NCBI RefSeq assembly: GCF_000003855.2
Contig: NW_003101670.1
Coordinates: forward strand, 520,841 to 584,840
Direction of reading: 5' to 3'
DNA length: 64,000 bases
DNA from: Blastomyces gilchristii SLH14081
Lineage: Eukaryota; Ascomycota; Eurotiomycetes; Onygenales; Ajellomycetaceae
Made by a program: the position numbers and the translations under genes. Shown here one piece after another: positions 33,918 through 45,399 of the stretch (positions are counted from its first letter, which is position 1; each line of letters opens with the position of its first letter). Below the pieces are notes generated by a model. It was given only the letters and a program-made list of their open reading frames with translations. It was not told the origin of the DNA and ran no database searches.

Positions 33918-34593
33918 AGCATGCCTGAGCCCTGCTCAGAATACTGCTAAGTTGAGTTCACAGAGTTCTGCAGTTTCTTTATCTTCTCTCTGTGAGAAGG
34001 CTTCAGTGCAGCCTCTGATCAGTACTGCTACTTGTCTGCACTGCATCAAGCAGCTGAAGAAGAGGGAGATTTTATACATCTGCTTCTTCTCTCACTTCTG
34101 TTATTTCTGTTATATCTGTAACAATGACTCCTGTCTCTCTGTAAGTATTATTTCATAGAAAGACATTATATCAGTTCTGACAAGAAGTCTAAATGCCTAA
34201 GTAGTACAGAGTGAGAGTCTCAGAGCTTTAAGTGTTGATGAATTCTATCAAGACTGAGAAGGTCCCTCTTACTCATCTGTAAAAGAAGATGAAAGTATGA
34301 GTCTTTGAGATGAAAAAACATCTCAGAATGACTGATCTTAAGAAGAGATCAGTTAGTATCACTGTTGAAAGCACTGCAGAGATCAATCACTGATTAGAGA
34401 GAATCTTACTTCAGTTAAAGCAGATAACTGAGATACTTTATAAGTTAATAAGTTAATACTTTCAGCATCTCTTATACTCTTCTATAACATGCTTCTCTAT
34501 GATGCTGCAGTACTAACTTCTCAGCAGATAAAGATATCAGTGTCAGAGACTTTAATAGTGAAGAATGAGTTTGATGAGAATGTGATTATTAGT
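33628..34593 (+). pseudogene. Antisense, probably spliced, Cys-containing ORF of element C
   Basis: Opposite to pol. The ATG at 33628 is conserved in all three C copies. Exon 1 runs to 34140 with one TGA (33835-33837, from CGA, also TGA in copy 2). It is Ser-rich and ends KQLKKREILYICFFSHF, with CLHC just before and ICNNDSC just after. A phase-0 intron (34141-34209: gtaagtatt...tacag, 69 bp) leads to exon 2, SESLRALSVDEFYQD, with CGA-type TGA stops and a better preserved end (AVLTSQQIKISVSETLIVKN). The layout resembles the C..C...C....C tails of uncharacterised fungal ORFs, but I cannot name a family. Confidence 0.55.
34141..34209 (+). other. Candidate intron of the antisense ORF
   Basis: 69 bp, gtaagtatt donor and agtacag acceptor, phase 0. 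The donor word gtaagtatt is identical in copy 3 (61741-61749). Confidence 0.5.
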
Positions 34594-34929
34594 AAGTAGA
34601 TTCTGATTCTTCTTTTTACTTTTTCAGTGAGCTGTGATCTTATTAGAATAGCAGTGACTCACAGATTGATAATATTAATCTTTTTATTAATTTCAAATAT
34701 CTCTTTCTTTTCTTATTAATCACTTCAGGAATTTTACACTTGTGTAGTCTTATTACACTTCTAAAAACTCTTTGAGAGAAAATAGAAGAAGAGTGCTACA
34801 GAGTCTATAAGATATCAGCTCATCACTGTGAGATTATCTCTAAAAAACTCTTTGAAAAAAATGAGAAGTCTTAAATAGTGTTTCTTATTCAATATCTCTG
34901 ATGTATAATAGAGCAGTCTCTACTAGTCA

Positions 34930-36250
34930 TCTCATAGATTGCAATCTCTTTCTCAGCATTTTTCAAATACTTAAGCAGTTTTCATGAATTCTCTGACAAT
35001 GAATAATCTTCTTATTTAATAAGATATTGAAGCTTGCTGTAATATGTTTACTTATTTAATATTTTCTTTATAAGATATTCAGTATCACTCTTAATCTTGA
35101 TATTATTCAGCTGAGACAGCTTCATCTCAGAGCATTGCTTATACAGCTTTAAATAGAAAATGTGAAAAATAGAATGAATTGATTTCAATTCTGTGAATAA
35201 TTTTAACTTATATATCTGTTTATTTATCACTCTTGTTATTAGAAAAGATTCTAGTCACTACTCACTGAGCTTTTTACACAGTCTTATTATCTTGATATTC
35301 TTTGCTGAAAGTAGTACTTGATTCTCTATTAAGAACTTCATTGAAAGATGTTTTTAATTATAGTATTCTGTCTACTGCTTCTGAATGTAATGAATACTTT
35401 TTATCATCTTCTTATAAATTTTGTTCAAAAGTTTTAATCTTACTTTTACTTCTGACACTGAGAAATACTCTGTTCTCTGTATCTGTTTAACATTCTGACT
35501 GTCTATCTCTCTCTTTGAAATGTTATTCACAATGTCACTGAATAACAAAGAATTATATTCATAATAAGTATAGAAAGAAGATATCTTTAAGATTGCATTC
35601 TTTGTATTATTATATATGAATTCAGTGATTAGAAGATGTTTAAGTCAATCATTCTAATAATATAAACAGAATGCTTGAAGATGCTGTTCTAGTGTCTGAT
35701 TCTAGTATTCAGTCTGATCATCAGTCTGTGAATGAAATGCAGTACTGAGAAGATGCCTTATTATAAGATAATAGTAAAAAGCTGATCAGTATTTACTGAT
35801 GAAGAGAGATTCTTAATCTGTTATCAATGATTTCAGAGCACTGTGATCATGAATAATGATATCTAAAAATAGGTCAGTCAATTCAGAGGCTTTAATCTTT
35901 TTATAAGTAGAGATATATCTAGTTATCTTTGTAAAGCAGTTAATAATGATCAAAATTGAGTCATATTCTTTGACTCTTGTTGACTTTGACAGGTTAACTA
36001 TGAAATTCATTGATAGATTCTGCTATAAGTTCTTTGAAACAGGCAGTAATATCAACTCACTGTATTACTTATACTACAGAATCTTTATTCTTTAATAGAT
36101 ATTGTAAGTTTCAACATACTCTTTGATATCTATCTGAAGCTTGTCTTAAATGTATTTATATTTTAGAAGCTTCTCAGTCTTCTCTAACTTAAAGTGTTCT
36201 GTATGAGAATTATTATAATGAATTCTCAATAACTTCTGACACATTGCTCT
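34930..36250 (-). pseudogene. Element C copy 1 integrase and chromodomain (decayed)
   Basis: The minus strand gives the core MNFIVNLSKSTRVKEYDSIL with the first Asp and ALKSLITD with the second (35813-36010), a QTD-to-Glu block with stops (about 35690-35760), then the intact unoccupied site of MITE1 (about 35535). The C-terminal part is at 35048-35230 (FTELKSIHSIFHIFYLKLYK, then KSDTEYLIKKILNK), entering the chromodomain, which continues to about 34930. The chromodomain Trp codons are TGA. Confidence 0.78.
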
Positions 36251-36749
36251 GCTATAAGAGATGAAGACTGAATCATTCAGCAGTAGAAGTTCACATTCTT
36301 CTAGTTATCAGTGACTTGGTTTCTTAGCAGCACTGTCTCACTCAGAGTCTGTCTCTTCCAAGTTCAAATCAGATTCTTTCTTCTTCAACTTCTGAATTTA
36401 AGCTGCAGTAGAGGTGTCTCTCTTCTGTAATTTATCAATGAATTTTAAAAGTAGTTAGATTGAAAGATTATAGACTGTTTCATCCTTTGTCAATTCAATA
36501 ATTATAAGATATGATATGAGAAGCTCATGATCTTCAGTGTCAGTCTCTCACAGAGACTCAGATTCTCTTTCATCTTCTATACTGAGTTGTGCAGCTGCCT
36601 CTTCAGTGCTGTTTCTGAGCTTTAGAGAACTTCAATCCTCTGCAGCCAGCTTCTTCTGCAGTGATGACAGAGATTCTTTTATAGAATTCTTCTCTGCATC
36701 AATAATATTATAATTGAGCTGTTTAGATAGCATGTTGATGAGATTAAGC

Positions 36750-37324
36750 TGATCTGAATGATATTGAATATAGAAATCATACTCTGAAAGCAGCTTCACT
36801 CACCTGACTTAATGTTCTGTCAAGCTCTTTATTATCAAGAAGTAATGCAGATTTGCATAATCAGTGAGAACTTACACTGAGTACTTACTACTCTGAAGAT
36901 AATGTCATCAGATCTTAAAGAATTCAACAATTGTTAACATCTTCTGATCATGAGTATCATATCTTCTCTGTATAAGTAATAACTTCTTGAAGAAGAAGGT
37001 CACTGATCTTCATTCACAGTGTCTTATAGACTCTGTGAAAAAGTCTTCTCTTACAGACAATTCATTATCTGTTTCTTCAGAGATGATTATTCTCTGATTC
37101 TTTCAATATTGAAAGGTCTTCAGTGTCAACTGTGAAAAGATTTCACAGATCTCATTTCTGAATACATCAGTCTCACACTGACTGAGTAAGTCAGGATTAA
37201 AATGATTCAGCATCATGACATCTGTGAAAGCTTGTTTCAATTTCACAAATGCCTGTGTGATGCCTTGAGTGAGGATAAACAGTTCTGTTTTTCTGTCTTT
37301 CACACTTCTCTTCAACAGATTCAT
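36750..37324 (-). pseudogene. Element C copy 1 RNase H-like domain (decayed)
   Basis: 37103-37324 reads FILTQGITQAFVKLKQAFTD and then SQCETDVF, matching copy 2 (17324-17524) and the RNase H entry motif of gypsy elements. It lies directly after RT on the same strand. Confidence 0.7.
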
Positions 37325-37360
37325 AAGAGAAACAGTAATTCATGAATATGCATAGATGAA

Positions 37361-38065
37361 TCATCTGTAGAAATTTGCAAATTTTAGAAACACCTGCATC
37401 TCACAGTACATTCGCGGTGCTGGCCAGTTCTCAATGACAGAGACCTGACTCCTATTCATTGAAATGCCATTTATCTCAATAATATAATCTAAGAAATCAA
37501 TCTTCTGCATGTAGAATGAGCATTTTTCAGTATTTGTATAGAGTTGATACTGTCTCAAGCAACTCAACACTTCTTAAACATGAGTATCATATTCTTTCTC
37601 TGATTTTGAGAAGATTAAAATGTTGTTCAGATATACTATGCAGGAGATGTTGACAAGACTCTGCAGTGCCTCATTTATATAGGTCTGAAAGATGACTGAA
37701 GCATTACAAAGATCAAAAGATAAAACAAAATATTCAAAATTGCTGTACTTAGTATGAAAAGCTGTTTTTCAAATATTGTCTTTGTTAACTCTGATTCTAT
37801 GATAGACATTCTGTATATCAATCTTTGAGAATATCTTTGCTTCAGATAATTGATCAATCATCTTGTTAATTAATAGTAATGAATAGTGATTCTTAACTGT
37901 TATCTTATTAAAGTCTCTGTAGTCTATGTATAGGCATAGTCTATCATTCTTCTTGAGTATAAAGAGTATAGACATCTCTGCTGAACTCTTTGATAAATAT
38001 ATCCAGTTCTTTGATTGTGCTTCTTCAAGATATTTATGCAGAATATTCAACTTCTTTATAGACAA
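37361..38065 (-). pseudogene. Element C copy 1 reverse transcriptase (decayed)
   Basis: 37769-38065 reads LNILHKYLEEAQSKNWIYLS, then FILKKNDRLCLYIDYRDFNK and KNHYSLLLINKMIDQLSEAK with FSKIDIQNVYHRI: the fingers and palm motifs A-C region of RT. The catalytic box near 37640 reads IVYLNNILIFSK (YLDD with both Asp lost). The thumb LYTNTEKCSFYMQKIDFLDY is at 37361-37570. Confidence 0.82.
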
Positions 38066-38349
38066 GTTGTAAAGAGATCTGTACAGTGCTGTTACATCAT
38101 CTTCAAGATGAATCTTATATCACATCTTGATGTCAGGAAACTTCACTGCTTCTCTTTCTAAAAAGACATTCTTAAAATCTGTAAAGAGATGTTGTGTACA
38201 TCTGTCTTCAATGACAGATACTGCTGCTAATCTTGCAGTGAGAGTGATAGCTTCTTCATCTGTTTTCAAGTCTTAATCACCTGCTACACAGTATATTGAC
38301 TCAATCTTTTTCTCAAGATTCTTTCAATGAAACTCTTCAGGTTTCTCTA

Positions 38350-39450
38350 TCACTGTCTCTTTATTAGTGAGGTGATATCATCATGTCTGAGTGACTCAGT
38401 CAATGAGAGAATTGTTTTCTCTCAACTATGAAAGACCTAGAATGATGTTCTTATCTATGATATTGACTGTGTGAAGAAGCAGACTGCTCTTCTTGAAGAT
38501 TTCTTCTAAGTCTGTAATCACACACTTTGCTTGAATTATGTTAAAATAATGATATTTTGTTTCATCTGTAAATTTTACATGATTTGACAGATCTATCTTC
38601 TTCTAATTCTTCATCAAAGAAAAGAAATAGAATATAAAGTTAATATCTACTCTGAAGTTGAGTAGGCATCTCACTGATATCTTCTCATTCAGAGTATGCA
38701 TTGTGATTGTAACATGAACTTGAAAATGTGAGAATTGTCAATTCTTTTCTTTCTCTTCTTTATCTTCTGTGAATACATTTGTCAGAAGAGAAGTTAACTT
38801 TGAGAAGATGTCTTCTCAGTTTCTTCTCTTCTTCAGCTTCTTACAATCACTGACATAGTGATCACCAGCTTCATAGTTGAAACAGAGATTTTTATCAAAT
38901 CTTTTTTAATGTTTCTTTACAGTGAGTGAAGAATCAGAACACTTGAAATTCTTCTTTACTTTCTCTGTACTGAAGCTGTCATAGTGCTGTTTAGATTCTG
39001 TTATTGATTACTTAGAAGAGATCTTGTTAATCTTTTTCTTAAAGAATTGATTATTCAAATAGATTTAGAAAGCCAGATTGACAAGCTCAGTGTGATTGAT
39101 TGATGAACTCTGATATTGTGATATTATTATCTATACCTTGTGAGTCAGCTTCATGAGATAAAGCTGTATTTTTAATTGATTCAAATTATCAGTCAATTTC
39201 TCTCAATATTCTTTGAATCTTGCATTGAAATCAGAAGGATTTTCATCATCTTATTGATATAATAAGTTAAATCACTGTGCTGCTGTGAAGCTGTGATTGC
39301 AGTGATCTTTGATTTGATTCAGTAGAAAGTCCTTGAATTCTTCCCAAGTCATGACAGTATTGATACACTCAAGCTCTCTCTTCTTGATGACTCAAGTAGT
39401 TGCAGAGATGCCTTCAAGGAGGTTGACAGTGTATATTACTTATATCTTGT
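38350..39450 (-). pseudogene. Element C copy 1 gag and protease region (decayed)
   Basis: The minus strand near 38870 reads CFNYEAGDHYVSDCKKLKKR, the gag zinc knuckle with its second Cys changed to Tyr. Below it, about 38350-38680, is the protease position. The upstream part (39200-39450) is gag and is the portion where copy 2 begins. Between 39450 and 39820 is leader sequence without clear motifs. Confidence 0.65.
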
Positions 39451-39820
39451 GAGTATTATACTGGCTCAGATTAAGGTGGAATTTCTGTTCAAGAGTATAG
39501 ATAAAGCTGTGGAATTCAGACAAGATGTTTCTCTTGTATCTCAGTGAATCTCTGATCTTAATCTCTTTATCTTCATAATAGATGTAGATGTGTAGAGGTC
39601 ATGGCAGTGACAGAGCGGTTGAAGAGCTCATGCCAAAATGTGCAGTGAGTTCAGAAATCTCAGATTTCTGCTAGAATAGAGATGTACACACTCTAGAGAA
39701 TGATGTAGTATTTTCTTCAGAGAGTGAGATCAGGTCAGTCCCAGCACAGGTGCATGAGGTCATATTAGTCTGTTAGAGCTCAACTGATTCAAATGTGTAA
39801 TCAGGTTAAGTGATTTAAAT

Positions 39821-40356
39821 TGTAACATGATAGAACTGAAGCAGTGACTAGTTGATAATATCATGTAGAGATAGTTGTTTAAGAAGCTGTATAAGTGAGC
39901 TTGACTATCTTGCTTAAATAGTGAGCTTGTAGACTACAGGGTTATTGTGAGGATATCACAGATATGGTACTTAGTATACTAAGAAGATTGTATGAGATAC
40001 ACAGTAACTCTTGTGTATATTCCTTTTATAGTAAAAGAAATGAATTGCTGGCTTCTTTTATAAGAAGCCAGCATTTAGCTATTCTATATAGACAATGAGC
40101 AGATACCTTCTTTCATTTCATAAGCAAGAATAGCTGGAGTGATACCTCAGTGATGTCTCACTGCCAAGAAAAAGTAATCTGCTGACCTTGTATAGAAGCA
40201 GGGTTCTCATATTCATCAATCAGATCTTTCTATGATATATCTGAATGATGTCATAGAGCGGTTGGAAACCAGTTCAGACAGGATGAAATCATCCGCATGG
40301 AAGTGATGGGCCGTGTGGAACCGCAACGGGGCCTTGGCGCGGCCGGGAGCGTGACA
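39821..40356 (-). repeat. Element C copy 1 LTR (5' in coding sense)
   Basis: 536 bp. The last ~100 bp (40258-40356) keep nine CpGs, all of which are lost in the partner LTR. The inner ~430 bp are mutated. Confidence 0.92.
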
Positions 40357-40361
40357 CACGT
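40357..40361. repeat. Right 5-bp target duplication of element C copy 1 (cacgt)
   Basis: Pairs with cacgc at 32546-32550. The hAT1 right end resumes at caagaaatg. Confidence 0.88.
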
Positions 40362-40428
40362 CAAGAAATGTATGAGACCAGATCAAATGAGACCAAATGT
40401 GAAATTCATGGTCCCGGCGGCCAGTCTA

Positions 40429-40436
40429 CTTGATTA
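40429..40436. repeat. Right 8-bp target duplication of hAT1 (cttgatta)
   Basis: Identical to 26756-26763. Element A copy 2 resumes after it. Confidence 0.92.
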
Positions 40437-42149
40437 TAAGATTAAGTATTTCTATTCTACTCTTAACTCAAGTATAAGATTATGAATGAAGATCTGTAAA
40501 TGAAAAGATATTAAAAGCTCTTCATTCAATACAAGATAGTGTAAACTGAAGTGTGTGAAGTATAATATAAGATTACTTACTTATCTACACTCAGTGAAGT
40601 ATTTATAACACTTGTCTTATATATTCACTTTCTTAAAGTTATGCAAGATTTATTTGAAAAACTCATTTTATATTTATAAAAATGAATATCATTTCAGATC
40701 TGTGAGATTCATCTTTTCACTAGTTATTTATAATAACTTCACTTTTTCATATAGAAACATAGCAGATCTTAAGACTTGTTAAAATTCTGTTAACTGTCTA
40801 TCTATGAGTTCACATTTGATCTGATAATATGATTGCATCTGACTTAGTCAGCTGATTACAGTATTATTTTTTCAGTTGCTATTAAAGCTTGATAACTCTG
40901 ACAGATCTTTCAGCTTAATATATTTCATACTCAGATTCTCATTCTGTACAGTAATCTCTGATAATGTGTACACTTCTGAAGAGATTGTGAATAATTATAA
41001 TAAGATCTTCAGATTCAGTATAGTTATCTGTCTGTGTAAATATTTAATCTTCTACTACAGGTCTAAGATCTGGTTTTCTCTATTCTTATTAATAATGATA
41101 ATTGTGTCAGTGAAGCTCTTCATAGTGAATGCTTAATCTGCAGTGAATATCAATTATTGTTTAACTTCTGTCTCAGTCTGCTACTGTGTACACAAGATCT
41201 TGATTTCATTTAGAATTCTTGTATATGTACAGAGCTTCAATTTCAGTTCAGCAGTTTTAGCTGTTTTTCTTACTGCTTCAAGTAAACTCTCTGAGAGATT
41301 CTGTATATCTTTCAGTTCAGATAGCAGAGAAGAATGTTATTTATATTAACTAGAAAAGATATTCATTTTAATGATTTCTTATTAATTATACAATGTCTAT
41401 TATTATATCACTATATTATTATATTATTATATCATTATATAATTTCTGTTATCATTATATAACTTCAGTGATAATTACTCTTCTTTTATTCTTCTGAGTA
41501 GAGAGCAGTCTTCTTTGAATCTGATTCACTGCTCTTATCTCTTTTCTCACATCTCATCTGTTTGCATACATGACATTCACCTGAGTGTGAAGTTTTTTCT
41601 CAACAAGTAAAGCAGTATCAATCAGATACTCTGTCACTCATGCTCTTTATATGCTATCTTTTAAGATGTTCTGAAATCACACTGACATGATAACTATAAA
41701 TTACTTCATAGACAGAATTATCACACTCTGAAGAAGTCTGCACTTCTCACTAGTTTTTAGACATGCTATCAGATGTGATTCAAAGGTTGCTTGAGCCAGC
41801 ATATAATTACAGATGGTGCCAGCTTCTTATATACTGTACACTAAATTAATTGATGGCTGCTATGACCCCTTTACATTCATAAGCAAGTTCGGAAGCGGCC
41901 GCGTTATTATCTGACGGTCGTACGTTCTTCCGAATCACATAATCATGTCTAATAATAATATAAAACTCTCAAATGTGAGTATAGACGCGATGCCACAGTG
42001 ACTCTGAGCAATGTTAAAATTACAATAATAATAAATAGCTGATATGCATGCAACTCAATAACATCAATATGAAGAGATTCAACAATTATCATAATAAGAA
42101 ACTTATGCAATTTCAACATCTATAGAATTAAATATAAAAGCACTGAAAG

Positions 42150-43090
42150 AACACTTAGATACTTCTATATATTTTAATACTTTTAATCTCACTCTCTACT
42201 CATCATGAAGAATGAAAATGCTTACAAAACTGAGTGTAGATGAAGATGTCATCAGTTTATTAATCAATCAAGATTAATATATCAATGAATGATTGAAGAA
42301 TCACATAAAACAGAAGTTTTATTTATGAATGAAAGTATGTGAATCAGTGTTGTAAATATCTGATAATATCATGAAATATCTTGATATTCTGTTTCAAGAC
42401 ACTGTTATATAATAGAAGATGTTAGATTGATTACAGAGTATTTAACAGAGAAACACATCTCTTATAAGATTCATTCCTGACTTTAATATCAAGATCTTAG
42501 AAGTAGATGATTAATCTTAAAAGAATCAAATGAAGATTAGCATACTTAAGAAGACATTAACTTTCAAACTCTTACAGACTCTTATAAGTGTAAATGAAGA
42601 CTTAACTTATAAAGGCTTCTACACACAGCTCTGAACATTGAACAACTGTCTTATCAAGCTTAAGAGTATACAGAACAGTGATAGAAGATAGTATATCTCA
42701 GTCACTTATACATCTGTACTGAAGAACAGCAATGATGCAGATGTTATGAACTGAATAGATTCAAATATCAATACATAAGTAAGAGTTTCTATTATTTAAA
42801 CAGGCTTCTGAGTTTCTGAGATCACTTCTGAAGAAGTCACTGATCAATATCAATGAGAAGTGTGTATTAACTATAACTGATCAGAGTATATTGCTTTCAA
42901 CTGCTGATCAGTCTATATACCTTCTCACTGAAAGAATGAATCAGTGTCTGTCTATGTCAATCACATTGCAGTGAAGAAAGATTCAGAAGATAATTACAAG
43001 AATACTCTGATAAAACAGGAAAAAGATTAGCTTCTGTTCAAATTTATAAATAGAAGCTTGAAGAGATCAGATAATAATAATTTGAAGAGA
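42150..43090 (+). other. Presumed gag region of element D copy 1
   Basis: Position 5' of protease suggests gag. The plus strand shows only short stop-ridden frames and no CCHC knuckle that I can place. Confidence 0.4.
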
Positions 43091-43098
43091 AAATAATA

Positions 43099-43420
43099 AT
43101 GAATGTAATTCTTATATCTACTGTGATTAATAACATATATAATATGAAAGCCATGATAGACAGCAGTCTATGTCACTATGCAATGATTAAATCTTCAGTT
43201 GTAAGACATTATAATCTTCAGCATATTTATTTATCAAAACCTCAACTTCTTGCAGAATTCAATGATTCTAAAGATGTTTGCACTCATTATATAATGAAAC
43301 TAAACATAGATATTGAAGAATATCAGTGTGAAGACATCTACACATATGAAGTTGATAATCTTGATTATAATCTTATATTAGAACTTGTCTGACTATCTGA
43401 ATAAGACATCTTATTGAACA
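43099..43420 (+). pseudogene. Element D protease (retropepsin-like), open fragment
   Basis: Open for 97 codons from an ATG at 43099 (the true frame probably begins upstream). It reads YNMKAMIDSSLCHYAMIKSS, where MIDSS sits at the active-site D-S/T-G position of an aspartic protease (DSG/DTG expected), then RHYNLQHIYLSKPQLLAEFN and a YEVDNLDYNLILEL end resembling the ILGxxxL flap. The third active-site residue appears changed. Processing protease of the polyprotein; inactive. Confidence 0.6.
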
Positions 43421-43799
43421 CTTGAAACAGGAGTTTAATATTTTCTAATAATGATAGAATTCACAAGAATGACATTTATAAGACTATGAATCTCACACAG
43501 ATCTCTGCTAACATCTACAAAATGCTCAGAAAAAGAAGTCACTGAAAGAATCACTGATAGCAGAATTATGTGTCAATCTATTTCATCAGTCTAGTCAATA
43601 TTAAAAAGGCTCTAGAAAAGTTATTCTGTGTTATAATAACAGATTCTTGTATGAAACTCTCTTAATAATATCATGAATATCTAGATGTCTTCTGACAAGA
43701 TAATAATGCTACAGATCTATCTCTCTTACAAGATTCAGAAGTGAATCACAGTATCAAGTTGAAAAAGAAGAATGATAAGCACTCTGAATCATTATAAGA

Positions 43800-44530
43800 C
43801 TCTCTTTATAATATGTTCTGAGATGAACTTCTTCTTCTTCAAAAGACACTTAATAATCTGTTGAATAAAGAATTTATATATATTAGCAACTCTTTCATCA
43901 CAGTCTCTATTCTCTTTGCAAAGAAATCAGATGAAGAACTTCAGTTCTGTATGAATTATCAAGAATTGAACAGATTAATAAAGAAGAATCATTATTCTTT
44001 ATCTCTTATTCATGAAACTCTAGCTCATATTGAACAAGCTCAATGATTTATAAAGTTAGATATCATTACTGCATTTCATAAGATCTGTATCACTGATGAA
44101 GATAAGTGACTTACAGCATTTTAAACATGATATGATCTCTTTGAATGAGTAGTCACACTCTTTGAACTGACTAATACCTTCAGTACATTTCAGAAGTATA
44201 TTAATTAAGCACTCTGAGATTTTCTTAATGAATTTATATCTGTATATCTTGATGACATTCTCATCTTCACTGATGAATTCAGAAAAGAATATTAAGAACA
44301 TGTATGAAAGATATTACAATGACTACAGAAAGCAGAACTGTCAATAGACATAGATAAGTATGATTTTGAGATTAAAAGTATAAAATATCTAGGCTTTATC
44401 ATAGAAGCTGATAAGAGAATCTGAATGAATTCTGAGAAGATCTCTGCTATTCTTGAATAAGAGATTCTATACACTGTGAAAGATGTACAAAGCTTCATTG
44501 AATTCACTAACTTCTATCAATAATTTATAC
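43800..44530 (+). pseudogene. Element D copy 1 reverse transcriptase (decayed, YLDD kept)
   Basis: 43861-44046 reads FIYISNSFITVSILFAKKSD, then EELQFCMNYQELNRLIKKNH and YSLSLIHETLAHIEQAQ (fingers). The palm A motif is KLDIITAFHKI near 44055. The catalytic box VYLDDILIFTDEF near 44250 is intact, unusual in this window. Thumb ELSIDIDKYDFEIKSIKYLG follows at about 44335. Stops from TGG and CGA interrupt it. Confidence 0.82.
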
Positions 44531-44559
44531 AAAACTTCTCAGATATCACTAGATCACTT

Positions 44560-45070
44560 ACAGAACTCACTAAAAAGAACTCAGTGTTTCAATAATCAGT
44601 AAACACTGAAGCTGCATTTATACAGATAAAGAAGATATTCATTAATATCTCTCTGCTTATAATATTTGATTCTGATCATAAAACAGTTATTAAAGCTGAT
44701 TTCTCTGATTATATCATAGAAGAAGCTATATTATAATATAATAATAAAGATATCTTATAATTATATATCTTCATGTCTAAGAAACTGAGTTCTGCTGAAT
44801 GCAACTATGAGATCTATGATAAGAAACTTCTTATAATTATACACTATTTAGAAGAATGAGACTCTGAACTCTGAAGTATCTCTGAATTTAAGATAATCAT
44901 AGATTATAAGAATCTCAAGTACTTTATAATTATCTGTAAACTCACTGAATAATAGATATAATGATCTGAGTTCTTAAGTTACTTTTATTTTACAATACAC
45001 TACTGTTCTGACAGTCAGAACTCAATGACAGATGCTCTCTTATAATGAGAGTAAGATATGTTATTCAATA
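44560..45070 (+). pseudogene. Element D copy 1 RNase H-like domain (decayed)
   Basis: Reads AAFIQIKKIFINISLLIIFD, then HKTVIKADFSDYI (catalytic Asp region), [19 protein letters not shown] and a TDALL end. It follows RT immediately. The equivalent in copy 2 (56636-56896) is open for 86 codons. Confidence 0.72.
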
Positions 45071-45399
45071 TAACAGATACTCACTGAATAAACTGAGAGC
45101 ATCAGCTCTTGAATCTGAAGATACTAGTTGATCAAGATGAAACAGCTCATGACACTATACATGCTTCTCTGATTAGAACTGTTACTAATATCTTAACTTC
45201 TTTCAAATCTACATTAGATGAACTATAGCATACAGCAGCTTAAACTAATGAACTTCTTCAAGCACTTATTAAAGCAGTATAATAAGAAGCACTCTGATTT
45301 CTCTTAGAACTATATATAAGAACTAACATCTCAAAATATTCAATCAATGATAATAATACTCTATAATTTCATAAATAATACTGAGTCTCTCACTTTGAA

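Larger units (their letters stand above)
32551..40356 (-). mobile_element. Complete Ty3/gypsy element C, copy 1 (7806 bp)
   Basis: Two 536-bp LTRs (32551-33086, 39821-40356), starting tgtaac and ending gtgaca on the plus strand, with 5-bp duplications inside hAT1. Minus-strand coding: gag, protease, RT, RNase H, integrase, chromodomain. An antisense ORF lies between the chromodomain and the 3' LTR. The outer edges of both LTRs are unmutated, continuous with unmutated hAT end sequence, while everything inside is decayed. Next to the 5' LTR the coding strand starts atttaaatcac, so no standard tRNA primer site is seen. Confidence 0.92.
26764..40428 (+). mobile_element. hAT DNA transposon 1 (about 5.85 kb) carrying element C copy 1
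   Basis: Ends tagactgaccg and cggccagtcta form ~11-bp terminal inverted repeats with one mismatch, flanked by perfect 8-bp duplications: a complete hAT. After removing element C copy 1 (32551-40361 including one duplication) it is about 5.85 kb. The plus strand encodes a decayed transposase (about 29883-32288) and an upstream second ORF (about 28640-29411). The left 1.8 kb is non-coding with low-complexity tracts. Both extreme ends keep CpG, while the interior is largely CpG-free. Confidence 0.92.
22583..41939 (-). mobile_element. Ty3/gypsy element A, copy 2, split by hAT1
   Basis: Parts 22583-26763 and 40437-41939 align with copy 1 in the same order and ends, about 5.69 kb without the insert. 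Here there is no element B at the cacac site (about 25502), proving B's insertion in copy 1. The hAT transposon sits in the gag-side region with an 8-bp duplication. Coding is on the minus strand. The right end ...cttccgaatcaca again abuts an internal part of another element (D copy 1). Confidence 0.85.

Noticed and set aside
34592..34627. Second intron of the C antisense ORF (gtaagtag ... tttcag)
   Set aside because: Only 36 bp, shorter than normal fungal introns; kept out of the gene model.
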